Origin: Bacteroidales bacterium
Lineage (GTDB): Bacteria > Bacteroidota > Bacteroidia > Bacteroidales > UBA932
Direction of reading: 5' to 3'
DNA length: 64,000 bases
Assembly (NCBI GenBank): GCA_017554305.1
Contig: JAFZIN010000007.1
Span: 248,001-312,000 of the forward strand
In this document: positions 21,268-31,426 of the stretch, one piece after another
How positions within the stretch are numbered: the stretch's first letter is position 1
Layout of the letters: each line of letters opens with the position of its first letter
The notes under the pieces: generated by a model
What the model saw: only the letters and a program-made list of their open reading frames with translations
Told to the model about the DNA's origin: nothing
Database searches by the model: none
Translations under genes and position numbers: made by a program

Positions 21268-22383
21268 ATGAAGAAATTATTTATTATGGCTCTGGCCGCT
21301 GTTGCTGCTATATCCTGCGCAAACAAGCCGGGCTACACCGTTACCGTCAACCTTGAAGATGACAGCTTCAAGAGCATAATCCTCACCAATAATGCTAAGG
21401 AAAACCCTATAGCAGACACAGTTGCAGTTGAGAACAAGAAGGCAGTATTTACCGGTGAGATTGCAACGTTTGATGTATTCTCCATTCTGGGAGTTAAAGA
21501 GGGAGAAGATCCAAAACCTCTTAAGAGAAACATTTTCCTTGAGAACGCTAACTACACTATTACCATCCCTGCAGATTTGGAGAATGACAAAGTAAAAGTT
21601 GAATGCAACTCCCCTATCCAGAATCAGTACGATTCTCTCAACACTCTTATGGAGAACATCTACAAAGACGTAGATATGAACCAGTTACAGAAGGAGTATA
21701 TGGAGGGTGATGCAGAAACCAAAGAGAAGATTATGGCTCAGGTAGAGGAACTTGGAGAGAAGGCAGATAACATTATGAAGAACTACTTCAACCAGAACCC
21801 TACCTCTGCAATTGCACTCTTCAACGCTGCAAGTGAAATCAGATATGTATCTGCAGATTCTGCAAGAAAGATTCTTGATAAGTTTGCAGAGGCTCCCGAG
21901 TATGCAGAGAACAGATTCTACAAGGCTATGACAGAGACCGTTGCAAAGATGGAGAGCGTTGCAGTTGGAAAGACTGCACCGGACTTCACACTCAACGACC
22001 CGGACGGCAACCCTGTAACATTCTCTGAGTTCTACAAGAAGAACAAAGTTACAATGGTAGATTTCTGGGCATCTTGGTGCGGCCCTTGCAGACGTTTCAA
22101 CCCTACCCTCACAAAGATCTATGCTAAGTTCTCAAAGAAAGGCCTGGGAATCCTTGGCGTTTCACTGGACAGGGATAAAGATAACTGGCTTAAGGCTATC
22201 AAAGATGACAAGCTTGTTTGGAGCCATGTTTCAGACCTTCAGTACTGGGATTGCGCTGCCGCAAAACTCTTCAACATCAGCTACATACCGCAGAGCTACT
22301 TTGTAGACTCCGAGGGCAAAATCCTCCTCGCCGCTCCAAAAGAAGAGGAAATCGAGGCCTTCCTTGCAGACTACCTGAAATAA
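21268..22383 (+). CDS. TlpA-type thioredoxin-fold lipoprotein with DUF4369-like N-terminal domain
   Basis: A 371-residue envelope protein, probably a disulfide reductase or thiol-disulfide exchanger. A short signal peptide ends in a lipobox with the lipidated Cys17 (AISC). Residues about 22-120 resemble the Bacteroidetes DUF4369 domain, about 120-225 are helical, and about 230-371 are a TlpA/AhpC thioredoxin fold with FWASWCGPC. The redox pair is Cys271 and Cys274. PDFTLNDPDG and the cis-Pro segment ISYIPQSYFVD also match the fold. It stands alone between the rpoC terminator and the convergent pyrophosphatase gene. Confidence 0.88.
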   Translation: MKKLFIMALAAVAAISCANKPGYTVTVNLEDDSFKSIILTNNAKENPIADTVAVENKKAVFTGEIATFDVFSILGVKEGEDPKPLKRNIFLENANYTITIPADLENDKVKVECNSPIQNQYDSLNTLMENIYKDVDMNQLQKEYMEGDAETKEKIMAQVEELGEKADNIMKNYFNQNPTSAIALFNAASEIRYVSADSARKILDKFAEAPEYAENRFYKAMTETVAKMESVAVGKTAPDFTLNDPDGNPVTFSEFYKKNKVTMVDFWASWCGPCRRFNPTLTKIYAKFSKKGLGILGVSLDRDKDNWLKAIKDDKLVWSHVSDLQYWDCAAAKLFNISYIPQSYFVDSEGKILLAAPKEEEIEAFLADYLK

Positions 22384-22404
22384 AAATAAACAGGATGAAA
22401 AAAA

Positions 22405-22433
22405 AAGGATGGCGTTAAGCCATCCTTTTTTTA
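22405..22433. terminator. Bidirectional terminator, TlpA-like gene and hppA
   Basis: GGATGGC (22407-22413) pairs with GCCATCC (22419-22425), flanked by an A run on the left and a T run on the right, so it can terminate both convergent genes. The GGATG...CATCC stem recurs in other terminators of this window. Confidence 0.85.
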
Positions 22434-22449
22434 TTCATTAAACATTTAA

Positions 22450-24693
22450 TTATAAAATATTAATTGCTACGGTTACCCCGGCCATCACTATAGAAACCAT
22501 ACTCATCAATTTGATGAGGATGTTCAATGAAGGGCCGCTGGTATCCTTAAACGGATCACCAACCGTATCTCCCACAACGGTAGCCTTGTGAGCGTAAGAA
22601 CCCTTGCCACCCAGGTTACCCTCTTCAACAAACTTCTTGGCGTTATCCCAGGCACCGCCGGAGTTAGCCATAAAGACAGCCAGCACAAATCCGCTGGAAA
22701 GACCACCTGCCAGAAGTCCCAAAACGCCTGATACACCGAGCAGTATACCAACAATAATAGGAGCTGCAATTGCCAGCAGTGAAGAACCAATCATCTCTCT
22801 CTGAGCACTTCTTGTAGAAATCTCTACGCAGCGAGCGTAATCAGGAGTAGAAGTTCCCTCCAGAATTCCCTTGTCTGATTTGAACTGACGGCGAACCTCC
22901 TCAACCATCTTCTGAGCAGCTCTTCCAACGGAACCCATTGTAAGGCCGCAGAATAGGAAGGCTAGCATTGCACCTATAAATATACCTACAAGAACTTTAG
23001 GATTCATAAGGTTAACGTCAAACCAGGTCATAAAGTCTGAGAATCCGGCATTGCTCAAAGAACTTGCATCATCTATCTTAAGAGACTCCGTATTAAGGTT
23101 TTGCACGGCTGCCTCAAGACCGCTCTTATCCACAACTCTCATAAGGGCAATCTTAATCTCCTCAATATAAGAAGCAAGCAGAGCCAGTGCAGTAAGCGCT
23201 GCAGAACCAATGGCAAATCCCTTACCTGTTGCAGCCGTTGTATTTCCCAGAGCATCAAGCACATCCGTACGGTCTCTAACTTCAGGTTCCAGTCCGCTCA
23301 TCTGAGCATTACCGCCCGCATTATCTGCAATAGGTCCGTAAGCGTCTGTTGCCAAGGTAATTCCAAGGGTGGAGAGCATTCCTACAGCTGCAATTCCAAT
23401 TCCGTAAAGACCGAATGAGAGGTTTTCCTTTGCAAGCAGGTTAGCGGAAAACTCTGTAGCACAGAGGTATGAAAGGATGATTGCAACACCTATAGTAATA
23501 ACAGGAATGGCAGTAGAAATCATACCTGTTCCAACACCGTGAATAATAACGGTAGCAGGTCCGGTTGCTGCACTCTCTGCAATTTTCTGTGTAGGTTTGT
23601 ATGAGTGAGATGTGTAATACTCTGTGGTCTTGCCAATTATAACGCCTGCAACAAGTCCGGTTACAACAGAGAATGATATTCCCAGCCAGTGCTCAAGCTG
23701 CAGAAGATAGAGAATTCCAAAGGCCAAAACCGCAATCAGAACAGATGATACGTTCACTCCACGGCTCAATGACTTAAGCAGTTGCGCCATACCGGCCTTC
23801 TCCTTTGTCTTAACCAGAAATACTCCGAATATAGAGAGGAATACTCCCACCGCAGCAATAAGCATAGGTGCAAAGACAGCCTTTAACTGCATCTCGGAAG
23901 AGCCTATGAAACAGGATGCTCCAAGCGCAGCGGTTGCCAGAATACTTCCGCAGTAAGACTCGTAAAGGTCTGCTCCCATACCTGCAACGTCACCTACATT
24001 ATCTCCCACGTTATCTGCAATGGTTGCAGGATTACGAGGATCATCCTCAGGCACACCGGCCTCAACCTTTCCAACCAGGTCCGCTCCAACGTCTGCCGCC
24101 TTGGTATAGATACCTCCGCCAACTCTTGCAAAGAGAGCCTGAGTAGATGCTCCCATTCCGAACGTCAGCATTGTGGTGGTTATAATTGTCAGTTTCTGAG
24201 AGAGATCTGCAGGATTAACAAAGTAATCCAGAATCAGATACCACATAGAAATATCCAAAAGTCCCAGTCCCACAACTGTAAGTCCCATAACGGCACCGCT
24301 GCGGAAGGCAACCTTAAGACCTCCGTTGAGCGATTTGCGGGCTGCGGCAGCGGTACGTGCAGATGCAAATGTTGCGGTCTTCATACCAATGAAGCCTGCC
24401 AAACCGCTGAAGAAACCTCCCGTAAGGAAAGCGAAAGGCACCCAACCGTTCTGAATACCAAGCCCGTACGCCAAAAAGGCAAAGAGTCCGGCCAGAACAA
24501 TAAATACTACAATTACAACTTTGTACTGCTGCTTAAGGTAAGCCATTGCACCCTGTCTTACATAGAGAGCAATCTCCCTCATCTTAGGAGTTCCTTCATC
24601 CTGGCGCAGCATCTGCCTGTAAAAGATGAAGGCAAAGCCCAATGCCACAATAGAAGCAATTGGGACCAACCAAAATAGAATAGAGGTATCCAT
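22450..24693 (-). CDS. hppA: Membrane-bound ion-pumping pyrophosphatase (K+-dependent type)
   Basis: A 747-residue integral membrane pump that uses PPi hydrolysis to export H+ and/or Na+. About 16 membrane spans are expected. Active-site motifs are intact: [29 protein letters not shown], and late [17 protein letters not shown] and [10 protein letters not shown]. In the position that separates subclasses the sequence reads [10 protein letters not shown]; Ala there is characteristic of K+-requiring enzymes (K+-independent ones have Lys). Whether it pumps Na+, H+ or both cannot be settled here. murI lies 13 bp upstream on the same strand, so they are probably co-transcribed. Confidence 0.95.
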   Translation of the reverse strand: MDTSILFWLVPIASIVALGFAFIFYRQMLRQDEGTPKMREIALYVRQGAMAYLKQQYKVVIVVFIVLAGLFAFLAYGLGIQNGWVPFAFLTGGFFSGLAGFIGMKTATFASARTAAAARKSLNGGLKVAFRSGAVMGLTVVGLGLLDISMWYLILDYFVNPADLSQKLTIITTTMLTFGMGASTQALFARVGGGIYTKAADVGADLVGKVEAGVPEDDPRNPATIADNVGDNVGDVAGMGADLYESYCGSILATAALGASCFIGSSEMQLKAVFAPMLIAAVGVFLSIFGVFLVKTKEKAGMAQLLKSLSRGVNVSSVLIAVLAFGILYLLQLEHWLGISFSVVTGLVAGVIIGKTTEYYTSHSYKPTQKIAESAATGPATVIIHGVGTGMISTAIPVITIGVAIILSYLCATEFSANLLAKENLSFGLYGIGIAAVGMLSTLGITLATDAYGPIADNAGGNAQMSGLEPEVRDRTDVLDALGNTTAATGKGFAIGSAALTALALLASYIEEIKIALMRVVDKSGLEAAVQNLNTESLKIDDASSLSNAGFSDFMTWFDVNLMNPKVLVGIFIGAMLAFLFCGLTMGSVGRAAQKMVEEVRRQFKSDKGILEGTSTPDYARCVEISTRSAQREMIGSSLLAIAAPIIVGILLGVSGVLGLLAGGLSSGFVLAVFMANSGGAWDNAKKFVEEGNLGGKGSYAHKATVVGDTVGDPFKDTSGPSLNILIKLMSMVSIVMAGVTVAINIL

Positions 24694-24706
24694 ATTTATA
24701 AATGCT

Positions 24707-25561
24707 TTATAGTTTCAAAGTTAATACTTTTTCTCTCTTAATATTATTCAGCTCCTTTTCTGTAAGCACATTCTTTCTCTCTATCTCCGCGATAGTTTCC
24801 GTACTTATCTTTTTCAGCAGCTCCACACCTTCACCCGTTGTGGCAATTATGTTGCCCTCCTTAAAGAGATCCAACTTAGCTTTTGCGCCTCCACTCTTCT
24901 CCCTCACTTTGGCCAGAACCTCCTTTGCTCTTTTTGCAACAGCAGGCGCCGGGTTGATAATTTTAAGTCTGTTGGCCGCAACTTTCTCTATAACAGGGGT
25001 AAGAAACGGATAATGGGTGCATCCCAAAACCACGCAATCTGCTCCCTCTTCAATCATAGGCTCAATATATTTACGCACAAGAGCCTCAGCCTCAGGAGTT
25101 TGCGTTTTACCCTGTTCAACCAGTTCCACCAGCCCCTCTCCAACTTTCTCTATGATTTTAACCTGCTTATTCTTTGCATATTTTTCTGATGTTGAGTGAT
25201 ATAACTCCCCTTTGAAAGTACCCTGTGTAGCAAGCACTCCAATCACTCCGCTTTTGGTCTGAAGAGCCGCCGGTTTCACTGCCGGTTCCATTCCAACAAA
25301 CGGTGTATCAAAGGTTTGCCTAAGGTGAGATATGGCGGCGGCGGTTGCTGTATTGCAGGCAACCACTATTATTTCCGCCCCTTTATTAATAAGGTGTCTC
25401 GATATTGTTTCCGCCCTTTTTTCTACTATTTCCTTACATTTTGGACCGTATGGGCAGTACTCTGCATCAGATATGTAGTAGTAATCCTCTAATGGCAAGA
25501 TAGTTATAAGCTCCTTCCAAACTGAAAGGCCACCTGCTCCGGAATCAAATATTCCTATCAT
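24707..25561 (-). CDS. murI: Glutamate racemase
   Basis: MurI interconverts L- and D-glutamate, supplying D-Glu for peptidoglycan. The 284 residues begin IGIFDSGAGGLSVW; the two catalytic cysteines are Cys69 (VACNTAT) and Cys181 (GCTHYPF). In many Bacteroidales I recall murI sitting beside the bamA-ompH cluster; here it is about 13 kb away next to hppA. A separate aspartate/glutamate racemase-family gene lies at 55.7 kb. Confidence 0.95.
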   Translation of the reverse strand: MIGIFDSGAGGLSVWKELITILPLEDYYYISDAEYCPYGPKCKEIVEKRAETISRHLINKGAEIIVVACNTATAAAISHLRQTFDTPFVGMEPAVKPAALQTKSGVIGVLATQGTFKGELYHSTSEKYAKNKQVKIIEKVGEGLVELVEQGKTQTPEAEALVRKYIEPMIEEGADCVVLGCTHYPFLTPVIEKVAANRLKIINPAPAVAKRAKEVLAKVREKSGGAKAKLDLFKEGNIIATTGEGVELLKKISTETIAEIERKNVLTEKELNNIKREKVLTLKL

Positions 25562-25600
25562 AGAACCCCCTTCATTATATGCTTTGAAAAATTTCTTTTA

Positions 25601-25608
25601 CAAATGTA
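25601..25608 (-). promoter_or_regulatory. -7 box for murI-hppA
   Basis: Read on the minus strand this is TACATTTG, an exact TAnnTTTG match 39 bp upstream of the murI start. No matching TTTG is found at the expected distance, so the call rests on one box. Confidence 0.4.
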
Positions 25609-25668
25609 ACAAAAAAGGTGCGTTTTTGGTTATAAAATACAATCCCTCGCAAAATAGTTGAGAAATAA

Positions 25669-25698
25669 TTTGTAGGAAAGAAAAAAAGCAGTATCTTG
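25669..25698 (+). promoter_or_regulatory. Promoter of the SusC/SusD locus
   Basis: TTTG at 25669-25672 and TATCTTG at 25692-25698, 19 bp apart, fit the Bacteroidetes promoter with one deviation in the -7 box. It leaves an 82-nt AT-rich leader before the susC-like gene. Confidence 0.6.
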
Positions 25699-25780
25699 CA
25701 CTCCTAACTAAAACCCGGCCAAAAGAAAATTATTAACAAATAAAACAACACTACTAAAAATTAACTTAAAATTTAACCTA

Positions 25781-28700
25781 ATGAAACGAATTACATTTGT
25801 TTTAGCGTTACTGTTGTTGTGTCTTCCTCAGTTTGGATGGGCACAAACAATAAAGGTAACAGGTACCGTAACCGGAGCGTCTGACGGCGAGCCAGTTGCA
25901 GGTGCTACTGTAATGGTTAAAGGAACTAAGACCGGTACCGCTGCTGACGGAAACGGACAGTACGTTCTCAACGCAAGAAGAGACGCCGTTTTGGTTTTCA
26001 CAGCTGTAGGTTATACCGCTCAGGAAGTTCCTGTTAACGGAAGAACAGTTATCAACGTATCATTGGCAGAAGATGCTCAGATTCTGGAGCCTACAATCGT
26101 TGTAGGTTACGGTTCTGCAAGAAAGATCTCCTCAGTGGTAGGTTCTGCTCAGACCGTTAAGGCTAAAGCTTTGAAGGACAAACCGGTTATCAACGCCGCA
26201 GATGCTCTTCAGGGTCAGGTAGCCGGTCTGCAGGTTTATACCTCATCCGGAGACCCTGCAGCCACAGTATCTATGCGTATTAGAGGTGTCAACTCCCTCC
26301 AGGCTTCTACCGCTCCTTTGTTCGTATTGGACGGAACTCCTGTATTGAGTGATATCTTCAACACATTGAACCCTAATGATATTGAGAGCGTTACCATTCT
26401 TAAGGACGCTTCCTCAACAGCTATCTACGGTTCTCGTGCTGCTAACGGTGTAGTTTACATCACAACCAAGAAGGGTACAAGTGAGAAACCAGCAGTAAAA
26501 GTTTCTGCTAACTACGGTATTTCCAACCTGGCAAGAAATCCTGTAAAGCGTGTCAACTCTGAAGAGTGGTTCGCTCTCAACGAGTTGATAGACCCTTCAA
26601 AGAGAACAGATGCAGACTTTCAGGCAATGAAGAAGTTCAGACTTGGCAATAAGATTGAAACAGACTGGATGAAGTGGGCTTTGAACCAGAACGTTCCTAC
26701 TATGGGTGCAGACGTATCCGTATCCGGTAGAACTCAGGTTGTTGACTACTACATTTCAATGGCTGCCAACAGAATGGAAGGTGTTGAGCCTATGACTGCA
26801 CACAACCGTTATGCTGCCCGTATCAACATGAACGTTAAGCCTACCGAGTGGTTCAAGTTTGGTATTGCAATGGGTATTGCATATCAGCAGTCCAGAGAGA
26901 ACCCTTACAACTCAGACTACTCTTCCGGTAACAGAAACAACTGGAACAACCCTGTTAACTTTGCTTTGTGGGCTCCAACCTGGTGGACTCCAAGAGAGAT
27001 TATCTATGACGCAAAGGGCAACTACGTTGGTCTTGGTGAGGAGACTCCTTATATGGAAGACTTTGGTTCATGGAACCCTCACTACAGATTTAAATATCTG
27101 AAAGTTAAGGATAATACCTTCAGACTTAACGGTAACCTCTATGAGGAGATTAAGCCTATCCAGGGTCTTACCTTCAGATTCGCTCAGGGTCTTGAGGGAT
27201 ATGACTACAGATTTACTAGACGTGACCTCCAGGACCCATACGATTGGATTCACATTTATCATGATGACGGTCCATACGTATCACAGAGCTTCACAAGATA
27301 CTATCGTTTAACCTCCACCAATACAGCTGAGTATAGATTCCAGCTTGGTGAGAAGCACAACATTACCGCATTGGTTGGACAAGAGGCTATCATCAACCAC
27401 TCTGAGGGACTTAGCGCATCTCAGTATGGACAGCCTGATGCTCGTCTTGGTACTTTGGGAAATGGAGATGATGCACTTATTTCAGCAAGTGAAAGTTACT
27501 CACAGTATAAATATAACTCTCTGTTCTCAAGACTTTCATACGACTTTGACGGCAAATTCTATGTAGACGCTTCATTCCGTCGTGACGGTTCTTCACTCTT
27601 TGGAGAGAACAAGAGATATGCAAACTTCTGGTCTGTAGGAGGTATGTGGAACATTAAGAAGACCCTCCTCAAGAATACAGATTGGATTAACAAGTTACAG
27701 CTCTCCGCTTCTTACGGTACAGTAGGTAACTCCGGTATTTCCAACTACTTGTCACGTGCTACTGTTTCCTTGGGTACAATGTACAAAGGCAATACTTTCT
27801 ATGTTAGCGGAAATGGTAACAAAAACCTGACTTGGGAGACTTTGGAAACTGCAAACATTGCTTTGGACTTCAGACTCTTTGATAAATTAGAGACTAAGAT
27901 TGAGGTCTACAGAAAGATGACAAAGGATATGCTCCTTGAGATTCCTTGGTCTTATTCAACCGGTTTCTCCGGTGGTTACGGTAACATCGGTAACATGAAG
28001 AACGAAGGTATTGAGGCTACTGTTTCATACGACTTTGTTCGTTCAGAGAACATGTTCCTCCAGGCAAGTGTGAACGTATCCTACAACAAGGATAAGATCA
28101 CCAAGCTGTTTGACGGACGTGACGAGTTCCAGCTTCCAGACTACGGTCTTAACTACAAGGTAGGTCACTCTGCAGGTGAGCTTTGGTATGTAAAGAGCGC
28201 AGGTATAGACCCTGCTAACGGACGTCCTCTCTGGTATGACAAGGACGGTAACATCACAGATGTTTACTCAGATGATAACAGAATTCTTCTTGGCAAATCA
28301 AGATATGCTCCTTGGTCTGCAGGTCTTCAGATTGACTTCACTTACAAGCAGTTTGCATTGCAGGCTCAGTTCTCAGGTATCTTCGGAAAATATCTGATTA
28401 ACAATGACCGCTACTTCTACACCAATACAAACTTTGCAGACAACCGTCTTGCTACAGAGTTGCTTACCAAGATGTGGACAACTCCTGGCCAGGCAGATGC
28501 AAAATATCCTAACCCTGAATATGTTGTAAACGGTGAGTGCTTTGATTCCAGATTGGTTGAGAACGCTTCATTCGTAAGACTCAAGGGTGTTACACTCTCT
28601 TACTCACTGGATAAGGGCACGCTCAACAGACTGGGCGGCGTATTCACAGGTGTAAGATTCTTCGTAACAGGTCGTAACCTCATTACTTGGACCAAGTACT

Positions 28701-28792
28701 CCGGTTGGGATCCTGAGCAGAATATCAACCTCCAGTTGGCTGTTTATCCTAACAGTAAGCAGTATGCAGCAGGTGTTGAGATAACCTTCTAA
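25781..28792 (+). CDS. SusC/RagA-family TonB-dependent outer-membrane transporter
   Basis: A 1003-residue outer-membrane channel that imports oligomers brought by its SusD partner, energised by TonB. Signal peptide residues 1-21 (LPQFGWAQ). A carboxypeptidase-regulatory-like domain covers about 24-98 (GEPVAGATVMVKGTKTGTAA). Then comes the SusC signature VVGYGSARK and the plug domain to about 230 (VLDGTPV, NDIESVTILKDASSTAIYGS). The rest is the beta barrel, ending in the expected aromatic residue (EITF). This is at the small end for SusC proteins and lacks an anti-sigma-contact N-terminal extension. It is followed 12 bp later by its SusD-like partner. Confidence 0.95.
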   Translation: MKRITFVLALLLLCLPQFGWAQTIKVTGTVTGASDGEPVAGATVMVKGTKTGTAADGNGQYVLNARRDAVLVFTAVGYTAQEVPVNGRTVINVSLAEDAQILEPTIVVGYGSARKISSVVGSAQTVKAKALKDKPVINAADALQGQVAGLQVYTSSGDPAATVSMRIRGVNSLQASTAPLFVLDGTPVLSDIFNTLNPNDIESVTILKDASSTAIYGSRAANGVVYITTKKGTSEKPAVKVSANYGISNLARNPVKRVNSEEWFALNELIDPSKRTDADFQAMKKFRLGNKIETDWMKWALNQNVPTMGADVSVSGRTQVVDYYISMAANRMEGVEPMTAHNRYAARINMNVKPTEWFKFGIAMGIAYQQSRENPYNSDYSSGNRNNWNNPVNFALWAPTWWTPREIIYDAKGNYVGLGEETPYMEDFGSWNPHYRFKYLKVKDNTFRLNGNLYEEIKPIQGLTFRFAQGLEGYDYRFTRRDLQDPYDWIHIYHDDGPYVSQSFTRYYRLTSTNTAEYRFQLGEKHNITALVGQEAIINHSEGLSASQYGQPDARLGTLGNGDDALISASESYSQYKYNSLFSRLSYDFDGKFYVDASFRRDGSSLFGENKRYANFWSVGGMWNIKKTLLKNTDWINKLQLSASYGTVGNSGISNYLSRATVSLGTMYKGNTFYVSGNGNKNLTWETLETANIALDFRLFDKLETKIEVYRKMTKDMLLEIPWSYSTGFSGGYGNIGNMKNEGIEATVSYDFVRSENMFLQASVNVSYNKDKITKLFDGRDEFQLPDYGLNYKVGHSAGELWYVKSAGIDPANGRPLWYDKDGNITDVYSDDNRILLGKSRYAPWSAGLQIDFTYKQFALQAQFSGIFGKYLINNDRYFYTNTNFADNRLATELLTKMWTTPGQADAKYPNPEYVVNGECFDSRLVENASFVRLKGVTLSYSLDKGTLNRLGGVFTGVRFFVTGRNLITWTKYSGWDPEQNINLQLAVYPNSKQYAAGVEITF

Positions 28793-28804
28793 TACAGTAA
28801 GATT

Positions 28805-30322
28805 ATGAAAAAGATATTAATTGTACTTTCAGTTTTTTCTCTCCTGTTTGCAAGTTGCAACTTGGATGAAAAACCTAAGACATCTATTGATAAAGAATCT
28901 TCTTTGACTTCTGTAGATGATGCCGAGTTTTGGGCAAACTACTGCTATATCTACATGAGAGCTTATACTGCAGGTTCTTACATTTATACACCGGAGATTG
29001 CCGCAGACTTCTTCAACCCAATGCTTGACTACGGTAACCGTAACGGAGCTCCTTACAGATGGGACTGGAACTCCGGAGATCCTTTTGTAGATATTTGGGG
29101 TGGTGCTTACAGCGCTATTAACCACGCTTGTTATATGATTGAGAATATCGGTTTCTTGGATAAAACCGACTATACTATGGAAGAGTTACAGCGTCTTAAC
29201 AAGTGTCTCGGTGTTGCATATTTCACTAAGGCTTACTTTGGTCTTAAACTTTTGAACTACTACTGCCAGCCTTATAACGCAAGTACCAAGAGCGGCTATG
29301 GAATAATGCTGGTTGATCTCAACCGTCCAACCGGTGATATCACTACTTACCCAGGCAGAAGCACTCTTGAGGAGTCTTATCAGTGGGTAAAAGACAATGC
29401 TAAAAAAGCAGAGGGCTACCTTACTCCATACCCGGGTGAGGTTGGTTCAGACGAACTTAATATTGATATCGTTCACGCTTTCCAGGCAAGACTTGCTCTT
29501 GAAATGCAGGATTGGAATACAGCTATTTCTCTCTCAACAGCTCTTGTAGACGGTGGCAAATATCCGCTCTGCGAGACTCAGGCTGAGATGACTAACATGT
29601 GGACTAATGACTCAGGTAAGGAGTGTATTATGCAGCTTTGGGCAGATAAAGACAAAAAATCCAGACCTAGTTCAAATGATGCTACTTATGTTGGATATAC
29701 ACCTTCTAACGGTCAGTATCGTCCGGATTGGATTCTTAACAAATGGGCTGCTGCTGGTATGTGGGATCCTTCAGACCTCAGATTCACTACTTGGTTTAAG
29801 ACCGGTATGAAGATTACTTGTTCAATAGGTTCTGCTTCCGGTATGACCATTTTCTTTAAGTTCCCGGGAAACCCAGAGTTGGCAGATTCAGAAACATCTT
29901 ACCTTAACAAGATTAAGCCTTTCCGTATTGCTGAGCAGTACCTGATTGCTGCAGAGGCTTTTGCAAATACGAATGGAGATCCTTTGGCTTGTTCTTATCT
30001 GGATAAGCTTATCTCTAAGAGAATTGCTGCTCACACTCCACTTACTCTTACAGGAGAAGCTCTTATGGATTACATCAAAGAGGAGAGAGCAAGAGAGTTT
30101 ATTGGAGAAGGCTTCAGATGGAATGACCTCAAGAGATGGGGTAAAGGTATGGGCCCAAGACCAGATCCACAGCTTAAGGCTTTGATCCACACCAGTGGTT
30201 CTAACGGTCCTGCTCTTAACCTAACAATCTCTGCTTCAGATCACCGTTGGGCTGGTCCAATTCCAATTGACGAGTTGGCTGCTAACCCTCAGATCAGAGA
30301 TCAACAGAATCCTGGTTACTAA
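28805..30322 (+). CDS. SusD/RagB-family surface lipoprotein
   Basis: A 505-residue outer-membrane lipoprotein forming the lid on the SusC-like barrel and binding the nutrient. Lipidation site Cys18 (FASC). The TPR-like helices include ACYMIENIGFLDKTDY, and the C-terminal signature RAREFIGEGFRWNDLKRWGKG-type stretch is present, ending in NPQIRDQQNPGY as SusD proteins do. Direct neighbour and presumed operon partner of the SusC-like gene. Confidence 0.95.
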   Translation: MKKILIVLSVFSLLFASCNLDEKPKTSIDKESSLTSVDDAEFWANYCYIYMRAYTAGSYIYTPEIAADFFNPMLDYGNRNGAPYRWDWNSGDPFVDIWGGAYSAINHACYMIENIGFLDKTDYTMEELQRLNKCLGVAYFTKAYFGLKLLNYYCQPYNASTKSGYGIMLVDLNRPTGDITTYPGRSTLEESYQWVKDNAKKAEGYLTPYPGEVGSDELNIDIVHAFQARLALEMQDWNTAISLSTALVDGGKYPLCETQAEMTNMWTNDSGKECIMQLWADKDKKSRPSSNDATYVGYTPSNGQYRPDWILNKWAAAGMWDPSDLRFTTWFKTGMKITCSIGSASGMTIFFKFPGNPELADSETSYLNKIKPFRIAEQYLIAAEAFANTNGDPLACSYLDKLISKRIAAHTPLTLTGEALMDYIKEERAREFIGEGFRWNDLKRWGKGMGPRPDPQLKALIHTSGSNGPALNLTISASDHRWAGPIPIDELAANPQIRDQQNPGY

Positions 30323-30361
30323 CAGATAGATTTAACCTAACAAACTTTAAATTTGATTATT

Positions 30362-31240
30362 ATGAAAATTTTTAAATACGGATTAGGGTTATTGCTCTCT
30401 GTAATGTTGCTCTCCTCTTGTGAAAGCAAGTGGCCAAAATACACTCCAACAAACGAGGATGTGTCTTGGGCACTGAGTACCAAAACATACAGTCTTCAGG
30501 CAAACGAAACCCCTATTGTGATAACTATCCAGAGAGGTGTTGGTACAGAGGCGCTTTCCGTACCTATCACTTTGACAGATCCTCATCATGTATATACTCT
30601 TAGCACAAACACCGTGAACTTTGCTGCAGGTGAATTCAGTAAAACTATCACACTTACTTATTCTTATGCAGCACTTACACCTGGCGTAGAGTATACATTT
30701 GATCTTACCTTCAATAAATCTTTGGCAGGTCCTGCTTGCTACAACACAATGAATGGTAACGGTATGATGCAGCTTGAGTATGAGGATTACACAACTCTCT
30801 CTCCTTATGCATTCTACTATGTAAATGCTACTGCAACCGCATGGGCTGTAAGAGCTGGTTCCCTGGATGCAAACTGGGACGCTTGCAAGTTCATTGTTCA
30901 GAGAGCAAAGGGAACAACTGCCTACTATAAGTTAGTTTTGAAAGAGGGTACTACAACCGCTTGCGAGGTTGAGTTCAAGGATAACGGTGATGAGTCTCTT
31001 ACAATTGACAAGTATACCGGCTACAACGAGTGGGCAACTGCTTGGAACTCTTCAACCAGACGTCTTACCTACAACGCATACGTAGGAGGCAGCACTTTCT
31101 TCTTCACACTCCGTGCAGACAACTGTTCTTTGGATATGACTAAGGGCGCTGGATACGTTGAGTTTGAAGGATGGATTCAGAAAGACGGTTCTTACTGGCC
31201 AAACAGCTACAACACTTATAGAGATTTTGACGTAGACTAA
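30362..31240 (+). CDS. Surface lipoprotein of the SusC/D locus, function unknown
   Basis: A 292-residue lipoprotein. I start it at the ATG giving MKIFKYGLG; a TTG three codons upstream is possible but less likely. Lipidation site Cys20 (LSSC). Residues about 35-125 look like a beta-sandwich of the kind found in the N-terminal half of many SusE-position proteins (SVPITLTDPHHVYTL, VNFAAGEFSKTITLTY). The C-terminal half is beta-rich with many Trp/Tyr. By position after SusD it may be an extra ligand-binding subunit; no catalytic motif is visible. A terminator follows. Confidence 0.75.
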   Translation: MKIFKYGLGLLLSVMLLSSCESKWPKYTPTNEDVSWALSTKTYSLQANETPIVITIQRGVGTEALSVPITLTDPHHVYTLSTNTVNFAAGEFSKTITLTYSYAALTPGVEYTFDLTFNKSLAGPACYNTMNGNGMMQLEYEDYTTLSPYAFYYVNATATAWAVRAGSLDANWDACKFIVQRAKGTTAYYKLVLKEGTTTACEVEFKDNGDESLTIDKYTGYNEWATAWNSSTRRLTYNAYVGGSTFFFTLRADNCSLDMTKGAGYVEFEGWIQKDGSYWPNSYNTYRDFDVD

Positions 31241-31265
31241 TCTTTATAAAGATGATATATGAGAT

Positions 31266-31299
31266 GAGGGGTAACCAAAAGGTTGCCCCTCTCTTTTTT
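31266..31299 (+). terminator. Terminator of the SusC/D operon
   Basis: An 11-bp stem with one G-T pair (31266-31276 with 31281-31291), AAAA loop and T run. Confidence 0.88.
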
Positions 31300-31310
31300 G
31301 AAGCACAGTG

Positions 31311-31342
31311 TTTGGTTTTAGAGTGAATAATTAGTATATTTG
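31311..31342 (+). promoter_or_regulatory. Promoter of the M64 peptidase gene
   Basis: TTTG at 31311-31314 and TATATTTG at 31335-31342 with 20 bp between them is an exact consensus match. The peptidase is therefore a separate transcription unit from the SusC/D operon. Confidence 0.75.
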
Positions 31343-31426
31343 TCTCTTGCGCATAAATAGTAGTTTCCACTGATTGGTACTATTCTTGCAGTTACTTAAG
31401 GTGAAATAATAACATATTTATTTGAT